Positions 26,502 through 35,765 of a DNA stretch of 64,000 bases are shown in pieces. The DNA is from Natrinema amylolyticus_A. GTDB taxonomy: Archaea > Halobacteriota > Halobacteria > Halobacteriales > Natrialbaceae. The notes beneath the pieces are model-generated. The model searched no databases. It was not told the origin of the DNA and was given only the letters and a program-made list of their open reading frames with translations. How positions within the stretch are numbered: the first letter of the stretch is position 1; each line of letters begins with the position of its first letter. Where the stretch lies: assembly GCF_042678045.1 (NCBI RefSeq), contig NZ_JBHUDI010000009.1, positions 186,001 through 250,000 of the forward strand. Reading direction: 5' to 3'. The position numbers and the translations under genes are program-made.

Positions 26502-27776
26502 ATGGAAATTACAGGAATATACGCCACGCCCGGCTACTCCGGGTTCTTCTTCGACGACCAGCGCGCGATCAAGCAGGGAGCAGAACACGACGGCTTCACC
26601 TACGAGGGTGAGCCGGTCACCGACGGCTTCGACGAGATTCGCCAGGCCGGCGAGTCGATCATCGTCGACGTCGAACTCGCAGACGGGACCGTCGCCCGCG
26701 GCGACTGTGCCGCGGTTCAGTACTCCGGTGCTGGCGGGCGCGACCCGCTGTTCAAAGCCGAGGAGTATGCCCCCGTCATCGAAGGCCCCGTCGCCGACGA
26801 ACTCGAGGGCCGCGACGCGACCGACTTCCTCGACAACGCAGAACTGCTCGAGGAGATGGAGGTCGACGGCGACCGCCTGCACACGGCGATTCGCTACGGT
26901 GTCTCGCAGGCGCTACTCGGCGCAGCCGCCGAAGCCGAGAACACGACGAAGACGGATGTCATGGCCGACGCCTTGGGTACCGAGCCCGCGACGGAGCCGG
27001 TCCCCGTCTTCGGCCAGTCCGGTGACGACCGCTACACCAACACCGAGAAGATGTTCATCAAGGGTGTGCCGGTCCTGCCCCACGCGCTCATCAACAGCGT
27101 CGAGAAGATCGGCGAGAACGGCGAAACCTTACTCGAGTACGTCGAGTGGCTCGTCGAGCGCTCCCAGGAACTGGGTCCCGACGACTACGACCCGCGCTTC
27201 CACATCGACGTCTACGGAATGATCGGCGAGATCTTCGGCGCACCCTACGATCGCGACGAAGTGGTCGACTACTTCGCCGCACTCGAGGAAGCCGCTGCAC
27301 CGTACCCGATTCAGATCGAGGGGCCGATGGACGTCGGCAACCGCGAAGGTCAGATCGGGGCGATGGTCGAGCTCCGCGAGGGACTCGACGACGCCGGCGT
27401 CGGTGTCGACATCGTCGCCGACGAGTGGTGTAACACCTTCGAGGACGTGCAGGCGTTCGTCGACGCCGAAGCGGCCGATGTCGTGCAGGTGAAGACACCC
27501 GACCTCGGTGGCATCCACCGCAGCGGACAGGCGGTCCGCTACTGCGAGGGCACCGACACGCGGGCCTACCTCGGTGGGACCTGCAACGAGACGGAAACCT
27601 CCGCACGTGCCTGCGCCCACGTCGCGCTCGCGACGAACGCCGCGCAGGTGCTCGCAAAGCCCGGTATGGGCTTCGACGAGGGGTACATGATCGTCGAAAA
27701 CGAGATGCGACGAACGATCGCGCGACGAGCACGCAACCAGCCACAACAGACCGACGAGGTGACTGCAGATGACTGA
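26502..27776 (+). CDS. mal: Methylaspartate ammonia-lyase
   Basis: A 424-residue enolase-superfamily enzyme removing ammonia from 3-methylaspartate to give mesaconate. The catalytic Lys lies in VQVKTPDLGG, the general-acid His region is VLPHALINS, and metal ligands are in the FHIDVYG and ADEWCNT segments. The ATG at 26502 begins the family N-terminus (MEITGIYATPGYSG). Its frame continues open upstream across glmE, but that part is antisense to protein logic and not used. Its stop overlaps the mch start by 8 bp. Confidence 0.95.
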   Translation: MEITGIYATPGYSGFFFDDQRAIKQGAEHDGFTYEGEPVTDGFDEIRQAGESIIVDVELADGTVARGDCAAVQYSGAGGRDPLFKAEEYAPVIEGPVADELEGRDATDFLDNAELLEEMEVDGDRLHTAIRYGVSQALLGAAAEAENTTKTDVMADALGTEPATEPVPVFGQSGDDRYTNTEKMFIKGVPVLPHALINSVEKIGENGETLLEYVEWLVERSQELGPDDYDPRFHIDVYGMIGEIFGAPYDRDEVVDYFAALEEAAAPYPIQIEGPMDVGNREGQIGAMVELREGLDDAGVGVDIVADEWCNTFEDVQAFVDAEAADVVQVKTPDLGGIHRSGQAVRYCEGTDTRAYLGGTCNETETSARACAHVALATNAAQVLAKPGMGFDEGYMIVENEMRRTIARRARNQPQQTDEVTADD

Positions 27777-28830
27777 TTGGACCGATCCCGACACGTTCGC
27801 ACAGGCACTCGAGCAAGTCGAGACCAAAGAGAAGGGGAACTGCTTCGAGGATTTCGAAGAAGGCGATATCATCGAGCACGACCCTGGCCTGACGCTCACC
27901 CAGTTCGGCAACGAGCAGTGGATGGGCCAGACGCTCAACCACGACCCCGCCTACTGGCGCACCGACGCCGCCGAGGCCCGGGGCTTCGAGGAGCCGCCGG
28001 TCCACCCCGACTACCTGACTGCCGCGACGCTCGGTATCACCGTCGAGGACCTCAGTGAGAAGGGTGGCTACTTCCTCGGTCGGACCGACGTCCGGTTCCC
28101 CGGCACACCGGTCTACACCGGCACTGAACTCCACGTCGAGAGCGAGGTCGTCAACCGGGCCACCTCGAGTTCTCGACCCGAGTACGGTATCGTCTCCTGG
28201 CGCACCCGCGGGAAAGATGCCGAGACCGGCGAGGTGCTGTGTTCCTACGAGCGCACGAACATGATCCCGCGGCGCGACCCCGTCGCGACCGACGGCAGCG
28301 GCACAGCGGCCGCCGAGGAAGACGACGAGCCCGAACTCCCCGAGGAGTTCATCACCCCCGAAGGCGGCTACTTCGAGGACTTCGTCGCGGCGCTCGAGGA
28401 AGCCGATGACGAAAACGCCGCCGTCGCCTACCGTCACGAACGCGGCCGCACGCAAGACGATGTCACGGTCGCCTCGCTGCCGCTGGCGACGCTCAATACG
28501 GCCAAACAACACCACAACGTCGACGTGATGTCCGATTCGCCATCCGGCGATATCGTCACCTACGGCGACGTGACCCGCTCGACGGCGCTTGGCCACGCTC
28601 GCTCCGACGAGCAGACCTGGCGCGAAGTCGGCTTCGACGACGAATCGTTCCACACGTTCGTCGCCGTTGGCGACACCGTCTACGCCTTCACGCGCGTCCT
28701 CGAGGCCGAGGACGACGCCTCGAGCGACGAGGCCGGCACCGTCACCTTCGAACACATCGCGTTCAACCAGGACGACGAACCTGTCTACTCGGGAACGCGA
28801 ACAGCCGAGATTCGAAAGCGTTCTAACTAA
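27769..28830 (+). CDS. mch: Mesaconyl-CoA hydratase (MaoC family)
   Basis: A 353-residue protein with two hot-dog (MaoC-like) halves, converting mesaconyl-CoA to beta-methylmalyl-CoA. The first half carries the FEDFEEGDIIEHDPG entry motif and the second the RSTALGHARSDEQTW region. The assignment rests on the cluster and on the double-hotdog length of known mesaconyl-CoA hydratases. A GAGGTGA-like ribosome site precedes the ATG, which overlaps the end of mal. Confidence 0.92.
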   Translation: MTDWTDPDTFAQALEQVETKEKGNCFEDFEEGDIIEHDPGLTLTQFGNEQWMGQTLNHDPAYWRTDAAEARGFEEPPVHPDYLTAATLGITVEDLSEKGGYFLGRTDVRFPGTPVYTGTELHVESEVVNRATSSSRPEYGIVSWRTRGKDAETGEVLCSYERTNMIPRRDPVATDGSGTAAAEEDDEPELPEEFITPEGGYFEDFVAALEEADDENAAVAYRHERGRTQDDVTVASLPLATLNTAKQHHNVDVMSDSPSGDIVTYGDVTRSTALGHARSDEQTWREVGFDDESFHTFVAVGDTVYAFTRVLEAEDDASSDEAGTVTFEHIAFNQDDEPVYSGTRTAEIRKRSN

Positions 28831-28877
28831 CACGATCGATCGTTACAAACGACCGCAGACGACTACCAATTCAAATC

Positions 28878-29921
28878 ATGACTGACGACATCCGACTCTG
28901 CCGTACGTTCCAGACTGCACCGGCTGCTGTTCCGAAAGACGACTCCGCGAAGTATCTGCGCTCGGGCCTCGAGGCCGAGGGCTTCCAGGCCCCCGACTGG
29001 CTCGTCCCCGATATGGAAGACGGCACCGCGCCGAACATGAAAGACGAGGGCCTCGAAAACACGATCGATCTCGTTCCCGAGTACGACTTCCCTGGCGAGA
29101 TCTGGCCCCGCGTCGAGTGGAGCTACGAGGACGAGTCGTTCCGCAACCGCGGTCGCGAACAGATCGACCAGCTCGTGGGCGAGATCGGCGACGAAATCGA
29201 AGGCGTCGTCGTCCCGAAGGTCGGTCGCGTCGAGGACGTCAAACGCGCCGCCGAAGCCGTCGCGGAAGCAGAAGCCGAACACGGCTACGCCGATGGCTCG
29301 ATCAAACTCTCGATCATCATCGAGACCGGTCGCGCCCGCTCGGATCTCCGCGAAATCTCGAAATTTGGCGAAGAGTCCCGACTTACCGCGCTCGTCTTCG
29401 GTCCCGTCGACTATGCGGCCGAACTCGGTGCGCGTGACCTCGGCGACGGTCGCCCGCGCTGGGATGGCCTGCTCGAGGCCCTCTCGAACGAAGCCAGCGC
29501 CGCCGACCTGCTCTGTATCGGTGGCCCCTTCGACGACCTGTTCAAGGAGCGCGCCGGCCTGACCTACTACAACGCCGACGCCTACGCTGACCAGGTCGAA
29601 CACGAAGCCCACCTCGGCCTCGACGGCTCCTGGTCGCTGTACCCCAAACAGACGATTCAGGCGAACACCATCCACATGCCCACGCCCGAGGAACTCGAGC
29701 GCGACGTGAGCAAGATCGAGCGCTTCAACGAGGCCAAAGCCGAAGGGACCGGCGCGGTCACCCTCGACGGGCAGATGGTCGACGAGGCGACGTTCAAGGT
29801 GTTCCGCAACACCGTCCAGCAGGTCCGTGCGATCGACGAGACCCGACCCGCCCAGACCGAGGAGTACTACGACGAGGACCTCCTCGAGCGCGCCCGCGAC
29901 CTCGAACTGTCGTACACGTAA
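28878..29921 (+). CDS. CitE-like lyase, probable beta-methylmalyl-CoA/malyl-CoA lyase
   Basis: A 347-residue HpcH/HpaI aldolase-superfamily enzyme. In the methylaspartate cycle it cleaves beta-methylmalyl-CoA to glyoxylate and propionyl-CoA, and may form malyl-CoA. Seen are the VPDMEDGTAPNMKDEG metal/acid motif, VVVPKVGRVEDV, the Glu-rich IIIETGRA strand and DGSWSLYPKQ. It is the last gene of the operon, 47 bp after mch. Whether a separate malyl-CoA thioesterase is encoded elsewhere cannot be seen here. Confidence 0.92.
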   Translation: MTDDIRLCRTFQTAPAAVPKDDSAKYLRSGLEAEGFQAPDWLVPDMEDGTAPNMKDEGLENTIDLVPEYDFPGEIWPRVEWSYEDESFRNRGREQIDQLVGEIGDEIEGVVVPKVGRVEDVKRAAEAVAEAEAEHGYADGSIKLSIIIETGRARSDLREISKFGEESRLTALVFGPVDYAAELGARDLGDGRPRWDGLLEALSNEASAADLLCIGGPFDDLFKERAGLTYYNADAYADQVEHEAHLGLDGSWSLYPKQTIQANTIHMPTPEELERDVSKIERFNEAKAEGTGAVTLDGQMVDEATFKVFRNTVQQVRAIDETRPAQTEEYYDEDLLERARDLELSYT

Positions 29922-29991
29922 CGCGCGCAATCGGCGGCTGATTGTGCACTGACTTTTTTACGGCGCGTAGCGCAACTCGAAGATGCATCGG

Positions 29992-30072
29992 CTCTCGTAG
30001 CTGCTGAACAGTACTGCACGCTCGGTCGCACGACGGAGCTGCACCGGTGGTCAGTGGTTTCCGTTACTACAG
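29992..30072. repeat. Degraded 86-bp palindromic repeat, copy F
   Basis: This shows recognisable but diverged similarity in order to the 86-bp family: CTCTCGTAG, CTGAAC, ACTGCAC, GTCGCACGACGG, then TCAGTGGTTTCCGTTACTAC. It is about 81 bp long. It lies between the 3' ends of the converging CitE-like lyase and thiI genes, the same kind of location as most intact copies. Confidence 0.5.
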
Positions 30073-30080
30073 ACCCGGAC

Positions 30081-31259
30081 TCAGGGAGAAACCAGCGTCG
30101 CATCCGCGGCCGCGGCCTCGGCACGCTCGAGTAAGTCGTCGGGTTCGGCCGCGAGCAGCGGCTCGAGACGAGCGTTCGTCTCGACCTGGTTGGGGGTAAC
30201 ACGGTTGCAGCCGGCGTCGATCGTCGAATCGGTGAACGTCCCGATCTCGCGGGCTTTCGCGACGATGTCTGCTTTGTCCCACGTGAGCAGTGGGCGGTGG
30301 ATCGGGAGCCGTGTGGCGCGGCTGGTAACCCCGAGGTTGCGGACGGTCTGGCTGGACTTCTGGCCGGCTGCCTCGCCAGTGACGATGGCGTTGGCGTTGA
30401 CGCGGTCGGCGAGCGTCTCTGCGGCGCGGTAGAAGAAGCGGCGCAAGGAGAGCATCCGGCCCTGTTCCATCTCGCTGACCAGCAGGTCCACCGTCTCACC
30501 GCCCGGAATCCGGTAGACCTGCATGTCGAAGTTGGGCGCGTACTTCGAGAGGATCCGGACGGTCTCCATGGCGCGGGCCTCGTGATCGATGCCGCCGTAA
30601 TCACCGAGATCGACGTAAGCCGGGACGACGGGGCTCCCGCGGCGCATCATCTCGTAGGCCGCGACCGGCGAATCGATGCCGCCGCTGACGAGCGCGATCA
30701 CCGGTTCCTGCGAGCCAAGCGGCAGTCCGCCCGGTCCGGAGACCGTCTCGAGGTAAATAAAGGTCACATCCTCGCGGACCTCGACGCCGAAGGTGAGGTC
30801 GGGATCGTCGAGATCGACTTCGGGTTCGAACTCGTCGGCGACGGCCTCCCAGATGGCGGCCCCGCCCTCGCGGGCCAGATCCTCGCTATCGTAGGGGAGG
30901 GTCTTGTCCGCCCGACGGGCGTCGACGGCGAACGTCCCGCCGTCGTAGCACGCGCGGGCGGTCTCTTCGAGGGCCTCGATAATCTGTGCTTTTTCGGTGC
31001 TAACCGTCAGGGCGGGGCTCGCGGAGACGACGCCGAACACGTCCGTGACGGCGTCGGTCGCGTCCGCGACGGCGTCCTCGGTCGTGTGAACCAGCGGCCG
31101 GTTCCACCGGCGCTCGACCTCGCCGGGAATCGAGCGGTCAACGAGGAGGGCCTCGATGTTCTCGACGAGGAGTCCCTCCATGTACCGCTTGACGGTGTTG
31201 CTCTTGGTGTTAACGTCCCCATGACGGACGAGGACGGTGTCGGCTCCCGGGGGGTGCAT
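30081..31259 (-). CDS. thiI: tRNA 4-thiouridine synthase / sulfurtransferase ThiI
   Basis: A 392-residue protein with an N-terminal ferredoxin-like and THUMP RNA-binding region (residues 1-170) and a PP-loop ATPase domain with SGGIDSP at 192-198. It adenylates uridine-8 of tRNA for thiolation and may serve thiazole synthesis. It lacks the C-terminal rhodanese domain of E. coli ThiI, as is normal for archaea; Cys residues at ACYDGG and GCNRVTP remain. ATG 31257-31259. Confidence 0.93.
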   Translation of the reverse strand: MHPPGADTVLVRHGDVNTKSNTVKRYMEGLLVENIEALLVDRSIPGEVERRWNRPLVHTTEDAVADATDAVTDVFGVVSASPALTVSTEKAQIIEALEETARACYDGGTFAVDARRADKTLPYDSEDLAREGGAAIWEAVADEFEPEVDLDDPDLTFGVEVREDVTFIYLETVSGPGGLPLGSQEPVIALVSGGIDSPVAAYEMMRRGSPVVPAYVDLGDYGGIDHEARAMETVRILSKYAPNFDMQVYRIPGGETVDLLVSEMEQGRMLSLRRFFYRAAETLADRVNANAIVTGEAAGQKSSQTVRNLGVTSRATRLPIHRPLLTWDKADIVAKAREIGTFTDSTIDAGCNRVTPNQVETNARLEPLLAAEPDDLLERAEAAAADATLVSP

Positions 31260-31340
31260 GGACTGTGATAGATGATTGTGGCTATAAGGGGGTTACGAGG
31301 TGCGTATCAGTCTCGAGCGGACGAGAGCAGACCCGCTGCC

Positions 31341-32600
31341 TCAGACGATCGACTCCTCGACCGTCGGACTCAGACTGCCGGTGTAGGTGTATATTCCGAC
31401 GACAAGCACCACGCCAGCCAGCAGCGGAATGATGGCGCTGAGCGCGTAGAGCACGTCGAAGCCGATCGCGCTAGCAAAAGGCAGCGAGATCAGCGGGCCG
31501 AGCGCACCGCCGACGTCGCCGAAGACGTTGTTGGTCCCCATCGCCCGCCCCATTCGATCTTCGGGCGTAAGGTCCGCCAACAGGGCAGTCAGGGGACCGC
31601 CGACGCCACCCTGTCCCGCGCCGATCAGCACACAGCCGCCGACGACGATGCCGAGCGACGGTGCAAGCGTCAGGACTGCGAACCCGACGCAGCTCGTCAC
31701 GAGGAAGACCAGCAGGATCGGCACGCGAGCGCCGACGCTGTCGCTTATCTTCCCGCCGGAGATCGTGAAGACGGCTCCCGAAAGCGCCGAAACGGCCATC
31801 AGCAGGCCGGAAGTTCCCTGTTCGCCGTAATCGATGCCGAATCCGGCCACATCGAGCGCGAGCGTCATCGACTCGACCTCGAGGTACAACACGAGCGTCG
31901 AGAAGAGCACGCCGAAGTACGCGAAATAGAGTCCGAAGTTGACTATCCCGATGGTCAGTGCGGGCAGGGTCGTCTCGACGTCCCAGGGTTTGATCGAGGA
32001 GTCCGGGCTGTCGACGTGCGTTTCGGGGACGATGAAGTACGCAATGATGCTCGCGAGACCGGCGAAGGCGGCCGCGAGGACGAACGCCGTGGCGTTGCTG
32101 TAGACTTCGCTGACGATCCCGCCCAGCACCATGCCAGCGGGGAAGCCGAACGTGATTCCGGCGCGGACGATCCCCATGCTCGTCCCGCGCGAGCTGGCCT
32201 CGCTGACGTCGGCGGTGATCGTATACGCCGTCGCGAACACGAGCGCGCTGCCGATCCCCCACATGATCCGGGCGAGGACGAACCAGAACTCCGGCATCGC
32301 AGAGGTGATCGCGACCACGTAGCCCGCGGTCGCGGCTCCCTCGATGGCCAGCCCCGCGACGAACGGTTTTCGGGTGCCGATTCGATCGACGAGCACGCCG
32401 GCCGGCGCGTTCGCGAACAGCCGGGTCCAGCGGTTCGCCGAGAGAATAACGCCGACCATGAACGCCGAAATCCCCAGCACCTCGCCGAGGTTCGGCAGGA
32501 TCGGAAAGACGACCCCGCCGCCGAAGCCGACGAAGAAGGTACTCGCGACGACGGCGTAGACGACGGAACGGTCGGTAGAGCGACGACTCGAGTCGGACAC
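31341..32600 (-). CDS. Major facilitator superfamily transporter
   Basis: A 419-residue MFS protein with about twelve membrane helices. The loop 2-3 signature region is NRWTRLFANAPAGVLVDRIG, close to the classic GxxxDRxG pattern, and a second copy is in GGKISDSVG. The long central loop contains an acidic segment (PETHVDSPDSSIKPWD). The substrate is unknown; this group includes multidrug and small-molecule exporters. GTG start at 32598-32600. Confidence 0.88.
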   Translation of the reverse strand: MSDSSRRSTDRSVVYAVVASTFFVGFGGGVVFPILPNLGEVLGISAFMVGVILSANRWTRLFANAPAGVLVDRIGTRKPFVAGLAIEGAATAGYVVAITSAMPEFWFVLARIMWGIGSALVFATAYTITADVSEASSRGTSMGIVRAGITFGFPAGMVLGGIVSEVYSNATAFVLAAAFAGLASIIAYFIVPETHVDSPDSSIKPWDVETTLPALTIGIVNFGLYFAYFGVLFSTLVLYLEVESMTLALDVAGFGIDYGEQGTSGLLMAVSALSGAVFTISGGKISDSVGARVPILLVFLVTSCVGFAVLTLAPSLGIVVGGCVLIGAGQGGVGGPLTALLADLTPEDRMGRAMGTNNVFGDVGGALGPLISLPFASAIGFDVLYALSAIIPLLAGVVLVVGIYTYTGSLSPTVEESIV

Positions 32601-32754
32601 TGCTACTCACCGGTTTGCGTCGACATCAGATACGCTCTCGGTTCGTACCGCTGGACATGAGCACACTGTATAAGTATTCCGACACCAGGCCAGCCGTGCG
32701 GTTTCGGACCGACGTGGTGGGTCGGACGGCGCCGAAAACGCGCCCGAAACCGGC

Positions 32755-33960
32755 TCAGAACGTCGTGAGGTCGCCCTCGATCACACTGCGAGTGATCTCG
32801 GTGACGTCGGCGAGTTCCCGGTCGACGATCGCTTCGACATCGGCCTCGACGTCGGAGACCGCGACGCCGTCGTCGGTGACGAGGTGGACGTCGGCGACGT
32901 GGGGCTGGTCGATCGGGCGGCCGATCTGGGAGAGCAGTCGGACGCGCAGGTCGCGGATGTCGTCGACCTCGTCGACGACGCTCTCGGCGATCTCCGTCGA
33001 GAGGAGGTTATAGATCTTCCCGATATGGTTGACCGGGTTCTTCCCGCTGGTGGCTTCCATCGACATCGAGCGGTTGGGCGTGATGAGCCCGTTGGCGCGG
33101 TTGCCTCGGCCGACGGAGCCGTCGTCGCCCTGCTCGGCGGACGTGCCGGTGACCGTCAGGTAGATCGACCCTTCCTCGTAGTCGTCGGCCGTGTTGACGT
33201 GGACGTTGACCTCGCGGTCGGTGTGCTCGCGGGCGACGCCCGCGACGAACTCGCGGACGGACTCGACGGCCTCGACGTAGGCGTCCATGTCCGCGATGTA
33301 CTCGTCGACCATCGCTGCGGCGACGGTAACGTCGATCGTGTCGCCCTCGCGCTTGCCCATGATCTTCACGTCCGGACCGAGTTCGGGGTTTGCGTCGGCG
33401 TACTCACCGTTCAGCCGGCGCTCGGCCTCGAGGACGATCTGCTCGGTTTCGGTCAGCGGCGCGTGGCCGACGCCGAAACTCGTGTCGTTTGCCATCGGGA
33501 CGCTCACTTCGTCTTCCCCGAAGACCTCCTGCAGGTCGCCGCTGCCTTCGCCGAGTTTGACGTCGACGACGATGTCCTCGCCGACCGTCAGTTGCGGAAT
33601 CTCGGACTCGAGGTACTCGCGAGCGGCCCGCAGTGCGATGGTCTCGGCGGGGATGGCCTGACCGTCGTAGTGTTTGGTCGCGCGGCCGACGATCAGGAGA
33701 TAGATGGGGTCGACGACCTCGCCACCGCCGAAGGCGGGTGCGGCTTCGCCTGCGACGAGTTGTGTCTCGTCGGTGTTGAAGTGCAACACTTCGCCGACGC
33801 GGTCGATGTACTCGCGGGCGAGCGCCCCGGCGACGCTCTCGGCGATCCCGTCACAGATGGAGTCGGGATGACCGATCCCCTTTCGTTCGACGATTTCGAC
33901 CTCCTGATCTTCGACCGCTTGCCGGTCGATAGATTCGATCCGAATGTTCCGCTCGCTCAT
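32755..33960 (-). CDS. mat: S-adenosylmethionine synthetase, archaeal type
   Basis: A 401-residue archaeal methionine adenosyltransferase, making AdoMet from methionine and ATP. The typical blocks are VERKGIGHPDSICDGIAE, GGGEVVDPIYLLIVGRAT, DTSFGVGHAP, and the nucleotide loop GRGNRANGLITP followed by MEATSGKNPVNHIGK. It is not homologous in detail to bacterial MetK. ATG 33958-33960 is preferred to one three codons upstream. Confidence 0.96.
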   Translation of the reverse strand: MSERNIRIESIDRQAVEDQEVEIVERKGIGHPDSICDGIAESVAGALAREYIDRVGEVLHFNTDETQLVAGEAAPAFGGGEVVDPIYLLIVGRATKHYDGQAIPAETIALRAAREYLESEIPQLTVGEDIVVDVKLGEGSGDLQEVFGEDEVSVPMANDTSFGVGHAPLTETEQIVLEAERRLNGEYADANPELGPDVKIMGKREGDTIDVTVAAAMVDEYIADMDAYVEAVESVREFVAGVAREHTDREVNVHVNTADDYEEGSIYLTVTGTSAEQGDDGSVGRGNRANGLITPNRSMSMEATSGKNPVNHIGKIYNLLSTEIAESVVDEVDDIRDLRVRLLSQIGRPIDQPHVADVHLVTDDGVAVSDVEADVEAIVDRELADVTEITRSVIEGDLTTF

Positions 33961-34066
33961 TGTCGGCACTTGAGCGAGCGAGGTTCTATAACTTGCGGAA
34001 ACAGATATGGGTCAGAAAATGCTTGGTGGTTATCCGACCGCCCGCGAACCGAGGGATGTCGGTCGA

Positions 34067-34609
34067 TTAGGACTCGAGCAGCAGACCCAGATACGACGTC
34101 CGTAATTGGTCGTCGGGATCGAGTTCCAGCCGTTCGAGAACGTCGTAGGCACCCTCGCGAGCTGCCTCGAGATCCGATTCGCCCGCGACCTCGGTCTCGA
34201 CCTCGACGTACTCGCCGACGCCGTCGACCGAATCGAGGGTGACGGTGTACCCATCGAGCGAGAAGCGCTCGCGGTCCTTGCGGACGGTTGCGGTGGGCTC
34301 GAAGTCGAGACTCGTCAGGATGGCGTCGATCGTCTCGTCGTCTTCGATCCCGGTTTCGAACTCCTCGCGGGTCTTCGTCTCCTCGTCGACGAGCGGCCCC
34401 TTGTAGGTAACGCGGGTCTCCTCGGTGCCGTCGTCGGATCGCTCCGAGCGAATCCGTAATGCCTCGTCGGTCTCGGCGAAATCGCGATGTGGCGCGTTGT
34501 AGTAGGTGTCCGCTTGCACGACCGAGCCCACCCGCGCCGCCTCGAGCGCCTCGAGGCGGTCACGGACGACCCCGAGCTCGGCAGGAACCTTCACTTCGAC
34601 CTCGTACAT
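34067..34609 (-). CDS. CYTH-domain protein (class IV adenylate cyclase-like)
   Basis: A 180-residue CYTH protein starting with the signature ExExK (YEVEVK), then ALRIRSE, TYKGP, VRKDRERFSLDGYTVTLD and a final acidic strand (YVEVETEV). The fold binds triphosphates and divalent metal. Related proteins are adenylate cyclase CyaB, thiamine triphosphatase or inorganic triphosphatase; the archaeal role is not settled. It is divergent from the FKBP gene. Confidence 0.88.
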   Translation of the reverse strand: MYEVEVKVPAELGVVRDRLEALEAARVGSVVQADTYYNAPHRDFAETDEALRIRSERSDDGTEETRVTYKGPLVDEETKTREEFETGIEDDETIDAILTSLDFEPTATVRKDRERFSLDGYTVTLDSVDGVGEYVEVETEVAGESDLEAAREGAYDVLERLELDPDDQLRTSYLGLLLES

Positions 34610-34665
34610 GCCCGTGGGGACGGACGGGGCTCGTAAGTATCGGTCGCTCTCGCTCGAAAACGTCG

Positions 34666-34675
34666 TACTTAAATG
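34666..34675 (+). promoter_or_regulatory. TATA box of the FKBP gene
   Basis: TACTTAAATG lies 23-32 bp upstream of the FKBP ATG at 34698 and would give a leaderless transcript. Confidence 0.5.
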
Positions 34676-34697
34676 TAGACGGGCGGACGTACAACGT

Positions 34698-35663
34698 ATG
34701 ACTGAGGATCAAGAGGCCGAGCTCGACGAGCAGGCCGATGACGTCGACGAAGAAGTAGCCGACGAAGCCGCCGACGAAGCCGAGGGGCTTCAGGAAGGCG
34801 ACTTCGTCGAACTCGACTACACCGCCTACACCGTCGAGGACGAACAGCTGGTCGACACGACCGACCCCGAGGTCGCCGAGGAAGAGGGTGTCGACGACCA
34901 GGGTCAGGAGTTCAAGCCGCGAACGATCGTTCTGGGCGAGGGCCACATCTTCGAGGGCGTCGAGGACGCACTCATCGGCTCCGAACCCGGCGACGCCGGC
35001 TCCGTGACGATCCCCGCCGAGGACGCCTTCGGCGAGTACGACCCGGACAACGTCCAGACCGTCAGCGCAGAGAAGATCGACGAGGACGACCGCTACCCCG
35101 GTGCGAACGTGACGATCGAGGGCCAGCAGGGCTACATCAGCACGATCATCGGCGGCCGCGCCCGCGTCGACTTCAACCACCCGCTGGCTGGTGACGACGT
35201 CGAGTACGAGTACGAGATCCTCGACGTCGTCGACGACCGCGAACAGCAGGCCGCCGGTCTCTTCGAGATGTACCTCGGGATGGAGCCCGAACTCTGGATC
35301 GAGACGGACGAAGTCGAAGAGGAAGTCCCCGTCGAGCCCGACGAAGACGACGAGGACGACGAGCCCGAGTTCGAGACCGAAACCGTCGAGAAGGAGACGC
35401 TCTACCTCGAGGCCACGCCCCAGATGACGATGAACCAGCAGTGGATGATGGGCAAACAGCAGATCGGCCAGGACATCATCGAGAAGGTCGGTGTCGACCG
35501 CGTCATCGTCCAGGAAGTCATCGACGGCATGGGTGGCATGGGCATGGGCGGTATGATGGGCGGCATGGGCGGTATGGGCGGCGGCGACATCGAGGAGGCC
35601 CTCGAGGACGCCGACGTCGATGCCGACGAGATCGTCGAAGAGCTCGAAGGCGCCGAAGAATAA
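34698..35663 (+). CDS. FKBP/SlyD-type peptidyl-prolyl isomerase with GGM tail
   Basis: A 321-residue protein. An acidic 30-residue leader precedes an FKBP domain (FVELDYTAYTVEDEQLVDTT, then GHIFEGVEDALIGSEPGD). Inside it is a SlyD-like IF domain (DAFGEYDPDNVQTV to GGRARVDFNHPLAGDDVEYE). A C-terminal domain follows. Near residue 280 a Gly/Met-rich tract (GMGGMGMGGMMGGMGGM) like the GGM tail of chaperonins occurs, then an acidic helix. It probably acts as a folding isomerase and chaperone. ATG 34698 fits the TATA spacing. Confidence 0.9.
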   Translation: MTEDQEAELDEQADDVDEEVADEAADEAEGLQEGDFVELDYTAYTVEDEQLVDTTDPEVAEEEGVDDQGQEFKPRTIVLGEGHIFEGVEDALIGSEPGDAGSVTIPAEDAFGEYDPDNVQTVSAEKIDEDDRYPGANVTIEGQQGYISTIIGGRARVDFNHPLAGDDVEYEYEILDVVDDREQQAAGLFEMYLGMEPELWIETDEVEEEVPVEPDEDDEDDEPEFETETVEKETLYLEATPQMTMNQQWMMGKQQIGQDIIEKVGVDRVIVQEVIDGMGGMGMGGMMGGMGGMGGGDIEEALEDADVDADEIVEELEGAEE

Positions 35664-35765
35664 CGCGACGCTGCCGTTTCTGGCCGTTTGTGTAACCGGT
35701 ACTGACGAGCACGAACGTGCGCGGACCGGATTTTTCGCCCACAGGAGCGTACGTCGGCGTAGACG

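Noticed and set aside
25099..26502. A 467-residue open frame on the minus strand opposite glmE
   Set aside because: Antisense shadow; glmE is certain, and the antisense frame has no family motif or promoter.
27091..28833. A 580-residue open frame on the minus strand over mal and mch
   Set aside because: It spans two well-identified plus-strand genes, and its C-terminal third is an Arg/Ser low-complexity sequence unlike haloarchaeal protein.
31272..32660. A 462-residue open frame on the plus strand over the MFS gene
   Set aside because: Charged, domain-less antisense frame; the minus strand encodes a clear twelve-helix transporter.
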